A DNA stretch of 64,000 nt, from positions 138,529 through 202,528 of the forward strand of contig DHAE01000019.1 in assembly GCA_002397315.1 (NCBI GenBank). The letters are read 5' to 3'. Both the position numbers and the translations under genes were made by a program. The notes beneath the pieces were generated by a model. That model saw only the letters and a program-made list of their open reading frames with translations, was not told the DNA's origin and did not search any database. Below, piece by piece: positions 27,345 to 35,012 of the stretch; the first letter of the stretch is position 1, and the number at the start of each line of letters is the position of its first letter. The DNA comes from Comamonadaceae bacterium UBA4962 (lineage in GTDB: Bacteria > Pseudomonadota > Gammaproteobacteria > Burkholderiales > Burkholderiaceae_C).

Positions 27345-29072
27345 TCAGGCTCCCCGGGGCGGCGTGGTGGCGGAAGGCGGCACGCTCTGCGCGGCAGGCA
27401 CGGCCGGGGCGGCGACAGGGCGGGCCGCCCGGGGCGCCGGCTTCACTGCTGCCGCAGTGCGGCGCCGCAGCAGATGGCGCGCCAGCGCGCCGAACACGAT
27501 GCCGACGGCCAGGAACGACAGGTCCATCCCGGCCCACATCCATTCGCCCGCGGGCAGGGTCACGCCCAGATGCGCGCCCGTGGTGGCGGCGTTGATCGCG
27601 GGCAGCGCCGCGAACAGCAGGCCCGCCGCGCCCAGCAGCAGCGCCCAGCCGCGCCGGTCGGGCCGCAGGATGCCCACCGCGAGCCCCACGCCCCAGGCGC
27701 CGAAGAACCAGGCCAGTTCGGCGTCGGGCCGGCCCGGCAGGGCGACGGGCAGCAGCCGGTTGGCCGCGAAGACCGTGGCGACGGCGAGCGGCAGCCCGCC
27801 CATGAGGCCCACGTTCAGGCTCGCCACCAGCCGCTCGCCGAACGGCATGCGCGCGTCGGCTGCCTTGCGCTGCGCCTGCGCGCGCCGCTTCACGGTCCAC
27901 AGCACCAGGCCCGAAGCGATCATCAGACTGCCCATCACGCCGAAGCCGAACAGCACCCAGCGCATGCCGGGCCCGGCGAACCGCGCGAGGTGCAGCCCGT
28001 ACAGCACCCGGAAGGTCTTGAGGGCCGGCGTCTGCGGATCGATGAGCGCGAGCGGCTGCGCGGTGGCGCCATCGAAGCGCAGCCGCGCGGGGCCGTACTG
28101 CAGCCGGTCGCCGTCGTGGCGCGTGATCTCCACCACCGTGCCGCTGTCGTCGCGGCGCGCGGAGATGCCGCCGATGCGCGCATCGCCCCAGGTGCGGTGC
28201 GCGGACGCCACCATCGTGGCGAGGTCCAGCTCCGGCAGGGGCTCCGCGGCGCCCGTCCGCCCGCGCCGCGCGCTGCGTGCGCCCGGCGCGTCGCCCTGCA
28301 TCTCCGCGAAGTAGGCCTGCGAATCCGTACCCTGGGGCGTGGCGTACGCGGCCTGCATGCCCGCGGGCATGTAGAGCGTGTGGAAGATCATCAGCCCGCT
28401 GAAGGTGATGACGAGGTAGAACGGCAGCACCAGCACGCCGGAGACGTTGTGCGCATCCATCCACGCGCGCTGCCCGCCCTTGGCCGGCCGGAAGGTGAAG
28501 AAGTCCTTGAAGATGCGGCGGTGCGTCACCACGCCCGTGAGCAGCGCGACGAACATCAGCATCGTGGCCACGCCCACCACCCAGCGGCCCTGGATCGTCC
28601 AGCGCCCGCCGTGCGCGGTGCGCAGCTCGAAATGGAAGCGGTAGAAGAAGTCGCCGCCCACGGTGTCGCGGGTGGCGATCTTCTCGCCGGTGGTGGGGTT
28701 CATCAGCAGGCTCTGGAAGCGGCCGCCGCTGGCGTCGCGCCACAGCACCGAGGCCGCGGGCTGGCGCTCGTCGGGCAGGCGCATGATCCACTGCGTCACC
28801 CCCGGCACCTGCCGGTGCAGCGCGGCCTGGGCGCGCTCGGCCACGTCCGCGCTGGCGGTGGTGGGCAGCCCGTGCATCTCGGGGCGCATCCACAGGCTGA
28901 ATTCGTTCTTGAAGAAGCTCAGCGTGCCGGTCACGAAGATCGCGAACAGCAGCCAGCCGAGCACCAGCCCCGCCCAGGTGTGCACCCACGACATCGCCAG
29001 CCGGAAGCCTTCCCGTTCGGGCACGGCCTCCGTGGCGGAGGACTTTCCCGGGTTCTGCACGGGCCCGCTCAT
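27345..29072 (-). CDS. PepSY-associated membrane protein, probable ferric-siderophore reductase
   Basis: 575-aa PepSY-TM protein. The N-terminal helix MSWVHTWAGLVLGWLLFAIF is the family signature; further helices lie near 190-215, 250-275 and 365-395, with three or four more in the C-terminal 150 residues. His residues in or near the helices (HTWAG, HNVSG and HLARF) are candidate haem ligands. Members of this family act as inner-membrane ferric-siderophore reductases (FoxB/PiuB-like) or export proteins, so reductive iron release is the likely role. The ATG at 29072 overlaps the DUF3649 stop codon (ATGA), indicating translational coupling. The Pro/Ala-rich tail is not conserved. Confidence 0.88.
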   Translation of the reverse strand: MSGPVQNPGKSSATEAVPEREGFRLAMSWVHTWAGLVLGWLLFAIFVTGTLSFFKNEFSLWMRPEMHGLPTTASADVAERAQAALHRQVPGVTQWIMRLPDERQPAASVLWRDASGGRFQSLLMNPTTGEKIATRDTVGGDFFYRFHFELRTAHGGRWTIQGRWVVGVATMLMFVALLTGVVTHRRIFKDFFTFRPAKGGQRAWMDAHNVSGVLVLPFYLVITFSGLMIFHTLYMPAGMQAAYATPQGTDSQAYFAEMQGDAPGARSARRGRTGAAEPLPELDLATMVASAHRTWGDARIGGISARRDDSGTVVEITRHDGDRLQYGPARLRFDGATAQPLALIDPQTPALKTFRVLYGLHLARFAGPGMRWVLFGFGVMGSLMIASGLVLWTVKRRAQAQRKAADARMPFGERLVASLNVGLMGGLPLAVATVFAANRLLPVALPGRPDAELAWFFGAWGVGLAVGILRPDRRGWALLLGAAGLLFAALPAINAATTGAHLGVTLPAGEWMWAGMDLSFLAVGIVFGALARHLLRRRTAAAVKPAPRAARPVAAPAVPAAQSVPPSATTPPRGA

Positions 29073-29377
29073 GCCGCGCCTCCCCACCAGCGCGGGCCCA
29101 GCACGCAGGCGCCCAGCACCAGCGCCGGCACCAGCACGCCCGCCCAGGCCGACCACGCCGTGCGCGCATAGAAGGCCCAGCCCGCCGCTCCCGCGTACAC
29201 CAGCCACGACAGCATCGTGGCCGTGAGCACGGCTTCCACGCGCGGCATGGCGAGCGCGAGCGCCGTGGCGGCCGCGGCCGTGGCGGCGGCCGCCAGCGCA
29301 TAGCCGCCGGCCGTGGCGGCCAGGGAGCGGGAGGTGATGGCGAGGCGGTATCTCCAGAGCGGGTGGGTGGGTTTCAT
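29069..29377 (-). CDS. DUF3649 small membrane protein
   Basis: 102-aa protein with three hydrophobic helices (about 20-45, 53-70 and 76-95), matching DUF3649. It is restricted to the neighbourhood of PepSY and DUF3325 genes in iron-uptake operons, and may form a complex with the PepSY protein. Its stop codon overlaps the PepSY start by 4 bases, and it begins 44 bp after the upstream receptor gene. Confidence 0.84.
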   Translation of the reverse strand: MKPTHPLWRYRLAITSRSLAATAGGYALAAAATAAAATALALAMPRVEAVLTATMLSWLVYAGAAGWAFYARTAWSAWAGVLVPALVLGACVLGPRWWGGAA

Positions 29378-29421
29378 GGCGTGGTCGCGAATAAGGGGCG
29401 GGCGGAGGGCGTGTCTCCCGT

Positions 29422-31584
29422 TCAGAAGGCGTAGTCGAGCGTGACCTGCAGCGCGCGCGCCTCGCCCGGCGTGACCGAGGTGAAGCCGGCCGCGTTGCTG
29501 GTGCCGTCGAGGTAGTAGCGCTTGTCCGCGGCGTTCTTCAGGTTGGCCTGCAGGCGCAGGCCACCGGCCATCTCGTAGCCCACCGCGAGATCGGCCACCG
29601 TGTAGCCCGGCAGGCGGCGCCGGTTGTCGTTGGCCAGGAACTTGTCGCCCTGGTGCGTGAGGCCCCCGCCCACCCAGAGGCCCGGCACCGCGGCGATGCG
29701 GTACTGCGTCCAGAGCGATGCGGTGCGCTTCGTCGCCAGCGCCACGCGGTGGCCCACGTTGGCGCCGGCCACCGTGTCGGCCAGCACCTTCGGGTCCATG
29801 AAGGTGGTCTGCGCCGTCACCGTCCAGCCCGGCGCGATGCGGCCCTTGGCCTCCAGCTCCAGGCCGCGGATGCGCTGGCGGCCCGTGAGCACGGAGTAAC
29901 CCGGGTTGGCGGGATCGCTCGCCGGGCTGTTGGTGAGTTCCAGCTCGAACAGCGACGCCGTGGTCAGCAGGCGGCGCGACAGCCACTCCTGCTTCACGCC
30001 CACCTCGACCTGCTTGCCCTCGGACGGCGGCGCGGCCACGTTGCCCGCGAGCAGCGTGCCGACGTTCGCCTGGAACGAGCGCGCATGGCTGGCATAGACC
30101 ATCGTGCCGGGCATGGGTTCGTAGCTGAGTGCGATCGAAGGCTGGGTCTTGCTCGCGTCCAGTTGCGGCTTCACATAGCGGTCCTTCAGCCGGTCGTGGC
30201 GCAGGCCGGCCGTGAGCGCCCACGGGCCCCAGGCCATGCGGTCCTGCAGGTAGATGCCCGGGTTGCGCGCGTCGCTCGCGATGGCGGGCGACCCCGTGGC
30301 CGCGGCGGGCGCGGCGATGCCGGTCGCCGGATTCCACAGATCCACGGCGGGCAGGGGGCCGGTACCGCTGGAGCCGTAGCGGCTCTCCATCGCGCGCCAG
30401 TCCACCCCGGCGAGCAGGCGGTGCTCGACCGCTCCGGTGGTCCAGCGGCCACGCAGCTCGGCCAGCACCGTGTCCGAGCGGTAGCTCTGGCCCGGTGCCA
30501 GCCAGTAGCTGCGCGCCACGCGGTTGCCGGACACGCCCGAGAGCATCGGCAGCAGCACGTCGCGCTCCGTCTCGTTGCGCGACACGTATAGGCGTGCGTC
30601 CAGCGCGTCGCTGAAGCGGTGCGTCAGTTCGCTCGCGTAAAAGTGCATGCGGCCCTGGGTGGTCAGCCAGGGTTCGCCGTAGAAACGGCTCTCGTCGACT
30701 GCGTCGGCGCTGCGCGGATCGGTGGGCACCGGCACCGGAACGCCGGGGTAGGAAGTGGTCTCCAGCCGATAGGTCTCGGCCTGCACGCGCCAGCGCGTCT
30801 GCGGGGTGATGCGCCATTCCAGCGCACCGCCCAGGCCGCGCTTCTCGGGCGTGATGCCGTCCACCGCGCTGCCGCCGCGGCTCGCGCCGCCGGTCAGGCG
30901 GTAGAGCAGGGTGCCTTCGGTGTCGATCGGGCCGGTCAGGTCGAATTCGCCCGAGCGCCAGCCGTGGCTGCCCACGCCCGCGCGCACCGAACGCAGCGCC
31001 TCGGCCTGCGGCAGCTTGCTCACGTACTGGATCAGCCCGCCGGGAGCCACCTGTCCGTATTCCAGCGCGGCGGGGCCCTTGATCACTTCCACGCGCTCGA
31101 TGTTGAAGAGCGGCGGGTCGATCAGGTGCATGAACTTGGCACCGTCCCGCAGGTAGTTGTAGGTGTTGTTGGCCCACAGCCCGCGCACGGAGAACTGCGA
31201 ATACGAGCCGTAGTACTCGCTGCGCGAGGCCACGCCCGAGACGTTGCGCAGCACGTCGCGCTCCGTGGTGGCGCCCTGCTGCTCCAGCGTCTCGCGCTCC
31301 ACCACGCTCACCGAGCGCGGCGTCTCCAGCACCGACAGGCCGAGGCGCGATGCGCTCTGCGCGCGGCGTGCGGGGGTGGCGGCCTCGCCCGCGCGGTCGG
31401 CGCTCACCTGCACCTCGCCGAGCGCGGCGGCTGGTTCGGCCTGCGCCCAGCCGGCGACCGGCGCGGCCGCGAGCAGCCCGGCACCCCAGAACAGTCCGGT
31501 GCGTGCGAGTGCGCGGGCGGGCGCGGACGGGCGGAACGGGGAGCAGGCAGTGCGTGTGCGGAATGGGGCGGAACGGAGCGGCAT
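29422..31584 (-). CDS. TonB-dependent siderophore receptor
   Basis: 720-aa outer-membrane siderophore receptor. It has a signal peptide to about residue 48 (WAQA), a plug domain (LETPRSVSVVERETLEQQ; VEVIKGPAALEYGQVAPGG) and a beta-barrel ending in LDYAF with terminal Phe, as needed for BAM recognition. No STN signalling domain is present. It is the first gene of the DUF3649-PepSY-DUF3325-DUF4198-receptor block. A Fur-type promoter lies 150 bp upstream, so the block is probably shut off when iron is plentiful. The start at 31584 gives a complete signal peptide, but no clear ribosome-binding site is visible. Confidence 0.93.
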   Translation of the reverse strand: MPLRSAPFRTRTACSPFRPSAPARALARTGLFWGAGLLAAAPVAGWAQAEPAAALGEVQVSADRAGEAATPARRAQSASRLGLSVLETPRSVSVVERETLEQQGATTERDVLRNVSGVASRSEYYGSYSQFSVRGLWANNTYNYLRDGAKFMHLIDPPLFNIERVEVIKGPAALEYGQVAPGGLIQYVSKLPQAEALRSVRAGVGSHGWRSGEFDLTGPIDTEGTLLYRLTGGASRGGSAVDGITPEKRGLGGALEWRITPQTRWRVQAETYRLETTSYPGVPVPVPTDPRSADAVDESRFYGEPWLTTQGRMHFYASELTHRFSDALDARLYVSRNETERDVLLPMLSGVSGNRVARSYWLAPGQSYRSDTVLAELRGRWTTGAVEHRLLAGVDWRAMESRYGSSGTGPLPAVDLWNPATGIAAPAAATGSPAIASDARNPGIYLQDRMAWGPWALTAGLRHDRLKDRYVKPQLDASKTQPSIALSYEPMPGTMVYASHARSFQANVGTLLAGNVAAPPSEGKQVEVGVKQEWLSRRLLTTASLFELELTNSPASDPANPGYSVLTGRQRIRGLELEAKGRIAPGWTVTAQTTFMDPKVLADTVAGANVGHRVALATKRTASLWTQYRIAAVPGLWVGGGLTHQGDKFLANDNRRRLPGYTVADLAVGYEMAGGLRLQANLKNAADKRYYLDGTSNAAGFTSVTPGEARALQVTLDYAF

Positions 31585-31730
31585 GGGACGCGGACTTCGG
31601 GAAAAAACGGACCGGGAAGCACTGGCTGACGGGGGAAGTCCACGTACTGGCTGGCGGACGCTGCAGGAGGCTGCCGATCCGGCGCGGATGGCACCGCCGC
31701 CGGTGGCCGTCGGCTGCGACCGCGCGTCGT

Positions 31731-31759
31731 ATTCTAATTATTTGTGATATGCATTCTCA
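31731..31759 (-). promoter_or_regulatory. Fur-box promoter of the siderophore-uptake block
   Basis: On the minus strand TGAGAATGCATATCA (31759-31745) matches the Fur 7-1-7 consensus in 12 of 14 defined positions. It overlaps a weak -35 (TGAGAA), which is 17 bp from a -10 box TAGAAT (31736-31731). The region is a marked AT pocket in GC-rich DNA. The 5' leader to the receptor ATG would be about 140 bases. Confidence 0.75.
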
Positions 31760-31869
31760 TTTGCGAATGGAAAGTCACGCAAGCTTCCGGTGGGTTCCGC
31801 AACTGTCCACCGCCCTTCGGCATCCCGGCCCGCACCCGTCGCGGCGGGCCATGCCGCACGTCCCACAAC

Positions 31870-31891
31870 AAAAAAGGGCCCCGAAGGGCCC
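31870..31891 (-). terminator. Intrinsic terminator of bacterioferritin
   Basis: On the minus strand a perfect GGGCCC-TTCG-GGGCCC hairpin (31891-31876) with a stable tetraloop is followed by six T (31875-31870). It lies 50 bp after the bfr stop codon and isolates bfr from the receptor block. The rest of the 356-bp spacer 31585-31940 holds the Fur promoter and no gene. Confidence 0.93.
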
Positions 31892-31940
31892 GCGCAGCAG
31901 GTCGCGTGCCGGCAGCGCCGGCGGCGGAGGGGGGCTGGCC

Positions 31941-32417
31941 TCAGTCCGCCTCGCCCATCTGCGACTGCAGGTAATTCTGCACGCCCACCTGCTCCACGAG
32001 GCCGATCTGCGTCTCGAGGAAGTCGATGTGCTCTTCCGTGTCCTCCAGGATCTCCTGCAGCAGGTCGCGCGAGACGTAGTCGCGCACGGCCTCGCAGTGG
32101 GCGATGCCGTCCTTGATCGTCGCCTGGGCGCCGCGCTCCGAGCGCAGGTCGCACTCGAGGATCTCGGGCACGTCCTCGCCCACTTGCAGCTTGCCGAGGT
32201 CCTGCAGGTTGGGCAGGCCGTCGAGCATGAAGATGCGGTCCATGATGCGGTCGGCGTGCTTCATCTCGCCGATCGACTCGTCGTATTCCTTCTTGGCCAG
32301 CCGGTCGAAGCCCCAGTGCTTGAGCATCCGGTAGTGCAAAAAGTACTGGTTGATGGCCGTGAGTTCGTTCTTCAGCTGTGCCTGCAGATGGCCGATGACC
32401 TGTGCGTCGCCTTGCAT
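31941..32417 (-). CDS. bfr: Bacterioferritin
   Basis: 158-aa haem-containing iron-storage protein that assembles as a 24-mer and oxidises Fe(II) at a di-iron site. The haem ligand Met52 is present, and ferroxidase ligands Glu18, Glu51, His54, Glu94 and His130 are in register. The position of the sixth ligand, Glu127 in E. coli, reads Thr by ungapped counting, with Glu at 128 and 129, so the site may differ. The ATG at 32417 has an AAGGAGA site; the upstream extension of the frame is not part of the family. A single Fur-like half-site (TGATAAT) lies about 15 bases upstream. It has its own terminator. Confidence 0.94.
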   Translation of the reverse strand: MQGDAQVIGHLQAQLKNELTAINQYFLHYRMLKHWGFDRLAKKEYDESIGEMKHADRIMDRIFMLDGLPNLQDLGKLQVGEDVPEILECDLRSERGAQATIKDGIAHCEAVRDYVSRDLLQEILEDTEEHIDFLETQIGLVEQVGVQNYLQSQMGEAD

Positions 32418-32613
32418 GGGGCTCTCCTTGTGATAATGGAATGTAGGGTGGACGGGTGTCCGTGGGCGCGATTGTCGTGAGCCACGCTGCCCACCGCAAG
32501 GCGAATTCCCCATGCACGCGGTCTGGCTGCGTGTGACACTGAGTTGTGTTCTCATCGGCTCTGCCGCGGGAACGGGATTTGCCCCGGACCTGCAGGGGCC
32601 AGCCTGGCGCGTC

Positions 32614-32660
32614 ATAGCTAGCGGCAATTGATTTGATGGAATCAATTAATTGGCTGTATC
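32614..32660 (+). promoter_or_regulatory. Candidate OxyR site and promoter of ahpC
   Basis: Four tetranucleotides spaced by 7 bp (ATAG 32614, CAAT 32625, ATGG 32636, TAAT 32647) match the OxyR pattern ATAG-N7-CTAT-N7-ATAG-N7-CTAT in 12 of 16 positions. A perfect 8-bp dyad (AATTGATT/AATCAATT, 32626-32647) overlaps it. A -35 TTTGAT (32632-32637) and -10 TGTATC (32655-32660) lie 17 bp apart. The 303-bp spacer 32418-32720 holds nothing else. Confidence 0.5.
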
Positions 32661-32720
32661 GTGTCCGCGGGCCTACACTTCATCCATCCGTATCAGCAAC
32701 CACCAACCGAGGAAACAGCA

Positions 32721-33296
32721 ATGTCCCTGATCAATACCCAAGTCCAGCCTTTCAAGACCGAAGCGTTCGTGAACCGCAATGGCAAGGGTGAGTTCATTAC
32801 CGTGACCGAAGAGAACCTGAAGGGCAAGTGGTCCGTCCTGATCTTCATGCCGGCCGCCTTCACGTTCAACTGCCCCACGGAAATCGAGGACGCCGCCGAC
32901 AACTACGCCGAGTTCCAGAAGGCCGGCGCCGAGGTCTACATCGTGACGACCGACACGCACTTCTCGCACAAGGTGTGGCACGAAACCTCCGACGCCGTGG
33001 GCAAGGCCAAGTTCCCCCTGGTCGGCGACCCGACGCACCAGCTGACCAACGCCTTCGGCGTGCACATCCCCGAAGAAGGCCTGGCCCTGCGCGGCACCTT
33101 CGTGATCAACCCCGACGGCGTGATCAAGACGATGGAGATCCACTCCAACGAAATCGCCCGCGACGTGTCGGAAACCCTGCGCAAGCTGAAGGCCGCCCAG
33201 TTCACCGCCGCCAACCCCGGCCAGGTGTGCCCCGCCAAGTGGAAGGAAGGCGCCAAGACCCTGACGCCTTCGCTGGACCTGGTCGGCAAGATCTAA
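32721..33296 (+). CDS. ahpC: Alkyl hydroperoxide reductase subunit C (2-Cys peroxiredoxin)
   Basis: 191-aa typical 2-Cys peroxiredoxin of the AhpC group, reducing hydrogen peroxide and organic peroxides and recycled by AhpF. The peroxidatic Cys51 sits in FTFNCPTEIED and the resolving Cys170 in GQVCPAKW near the C-terminus. The ATG at 32721 follows CGAGGAAACA; the frame extends 20 codons upstream into the promoter. It is followed 142 bp later by ahpF and carries a candidate OxyR site upstream. Confidence 0.96.
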   Translation: MSLINTQVQPFKTEAFVNRNGKGEFITVTEENLKGKWSVLIFMPAAFTFNCPTEIEDAADNYAEFQKAGAEVYIVTTDTHFSHKVWHETSDAVGKAKFPLVGDPTHQLTNAFGVHIPEEGLALRGTFVINPDGVIKTMEIHSNEIARDVSETLRKLKAAQFTAANPGQVCPAKWKEGAKTLTPSLDLVGKI

Positions 33297-33438
33297 ACGC
33301 CACCGCGAACCGGAAGCGCCCCGCGCGCTTCCCCGGCCGGACCTTCGCATGGCGCCCGCGCGCCGTGCCGTCCGGCTTTTTTTTCGCCTTTTTTCCGGCC
33401 ATCCGGGCCCATAACTCGAAACACCCGAAGGACACTCC

Positions 33439-35007
33439 ATGCTCGACGACCAACTCAAATCCCAACTTTCCGCCTATCTGGAGCGCGTGACGCAGTCGTT
33501 CGAGATCGTGGCCTCCCTCGACGGCAGCGAAGCCTCGGGCCAGACGCGCGAACTGCTGGAGACCATCCAGTCCCTGCGCAGCGACAAGATCAGCCTGCGC
33601 ACCGACGGCACCGACGCCCGCAAGCCCTCCTTCACGCTGCAGCGCGCCGGCACGCAGACGAGCCTGCGTTTCGCCGGCCTGCCGCTCGGCCATGAATTTA
33701 CGTCGCTCGTGCTGGCGCTGCTCTGGACGGGCGGCCACCCGCCGAAGGTGGAGCAGGACGTGATCGAGCAGGTGCAGGCGCTCGACGGCGACTTCGATTT
33801 CGAGGTCTACATGAGCCTGACCTGCCACAACTGCCCGGACGTGGTGCAGGCGCTGTCGCTCATGGCGATCCTCAACCCCCGCATCCGCACCACCGTGATC
33901 GAAGGCGGCACGTTCCAGCAGGAAGTGACCGACCGCGAGATCATGGCCGTGCCCATGGTGTTCCTCAACGGCCAGGTGTTCGGCTCGGGCCGCATGTCCA
34001 TCGAGGAGATCGTCGCCAAGCTCGACACCGGCGCCGCGAAGCGCGAAGCCGCCAAGCTGTCGGCCAAGGCGCCGTACGACGTGCTGATCGTCGGCGGCGG
34101 CCCGGCCGGCGCCGCGGCGGCCGTGTATGCCGCACGCAAGGGCATCCGCACCGGCATCGCGGCCGAGCGCTTCGGCGGCCAGGTGAACGACACGCTCGAC
34201 ATCGAGAACTACATCTCGGTCAGCAAGACCGACGGCCCGAAGTTCGCCGCCGCGCTGGAGCAGCACGTGCGCGACTACGAAGTCGACCTGATGAACCTGC
34301 AGCGCGCCCGCGCCCTGCGCCCGGCGGCCACCGAAGGCGGCCTGGTCGAGGTCGAGCTGGAGAACGGCGGCACGCTCTCGTCGCGCACCGTGATCATCTC
34401 CACCGGCGCGCGCTGGCGCAACATGAACGTGCCCGGCGAGGAGCAGTACCGCACCAAGGGCGTGACCTACTGCCCGCACTGCGACGGCCCGCTCTTCAAG
34501 GGCAAGCGCGTGGCGGTGATCGGCGGCGGCAACTCGGGCGTGGAGGCCGCGATCGACCTGGCCGGCGTGGTGGCGCACGTCACCGTGCTGGAGTTCGCGG
34601 GCGAGCTGAAGGCCGACGCCGTGCTGCAGCGCAAGCTGCGCAGCCTGCCGAACGTGGACGTGATCCTCAATGCCCAGACCACCGAAGTGAAGGGCGACGG
34701 CAACCGCGTGACCGGCCTGAGCTACAAGGACCGCACCACCGACGAGCACCACGTGCTGGCCGTGGAAGGCATCTTCGTGCAGATCGGCCTGCTGCCCAAC
34801 ACCGACTGGCTGCGCGGCACGGTGGAGCTGTCGCGCTTCGGCGAGATCGTGGTCGATTCGCACGGCCGCACCAGCGTGCCGGGCGTGTTCGCGGCCGGCG
34901 ACTGCACCACGGTGCCGTACAAGCAGATCGTCATCGCGGCGGGCGACGGCGCGAAGGCGGCGCTGGGCGCGTTCGATCACCTGATCCGCACCACCGCTCC
35001 GGCCTGA
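33439..35007 (+). CDS. ahpF: Alkyl hydroperoxide reductase subunit F
   Basis: 522-aa NAD(P)H-dependent flavoprotein that reduces AhpC. It has two N-terminal thioredoxin folds with the active dithiol CHNC at 129-132, FAD-binding DVLIVGGGPAGAAAAVYAAR, the second redox-active pair CPHC at 345-348, and the NAD-binding VAVIGGGNSGVEAA. All spacings equal those of E. coli AhpF. A CGAAGGAC site precedes the ATG. It ends 5 bp from the convergent sensor kinase gene; a 7-bp hairpin (35006-35022) spans both stop codons but lacks a T run. Confidence 0.97.
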   Translation: MLDDQLKSQLSAYLERVTQSFEIVASLDGSEASGQTRELLETIQSLRSDKISLRTDGTDARKPSFTLQRAGTQTSLRFAGLPLGHEFTSLVLALLWTGGHPPKVEQDVIEQVQALDGDFDFEVYMSLTCHNCPDVVQALSLMAILNPRIRTTVIEGGTFQQEVTDREIMAVPMVFLNGQVFGSGRMSIEEIVAKLDTGAAKREAAKLSAKAPYDVLIVGGGPAGAAAAVYAARKGIRTGIAAERFGGQVNDTLDIENYISVSKTDGPKFAAALEQHVRDYEVDLMNLQRARALRPAATEGGLVEVELENGGTLSSRTVIISTGARWRNMNVPGEEQYRTKGVTYCPHCDGPLFKGKRVAVIGGGNSGVEAAIDLAGVVAHVTVLEFAGELKADAVLQRKLRSLPNVDVILNAQTTEVKGDGNRVTGLSYKDRTTDEHHVLAVEGIFVQIGLLPNTDWLRGTVELSRFGEIVVDSHGRTSVPGVFAAGDCTTVPYKQIVIAAGDGAKAALGAFDHLIRTTAPA

Positions 35008-35012
35008 AGCCG

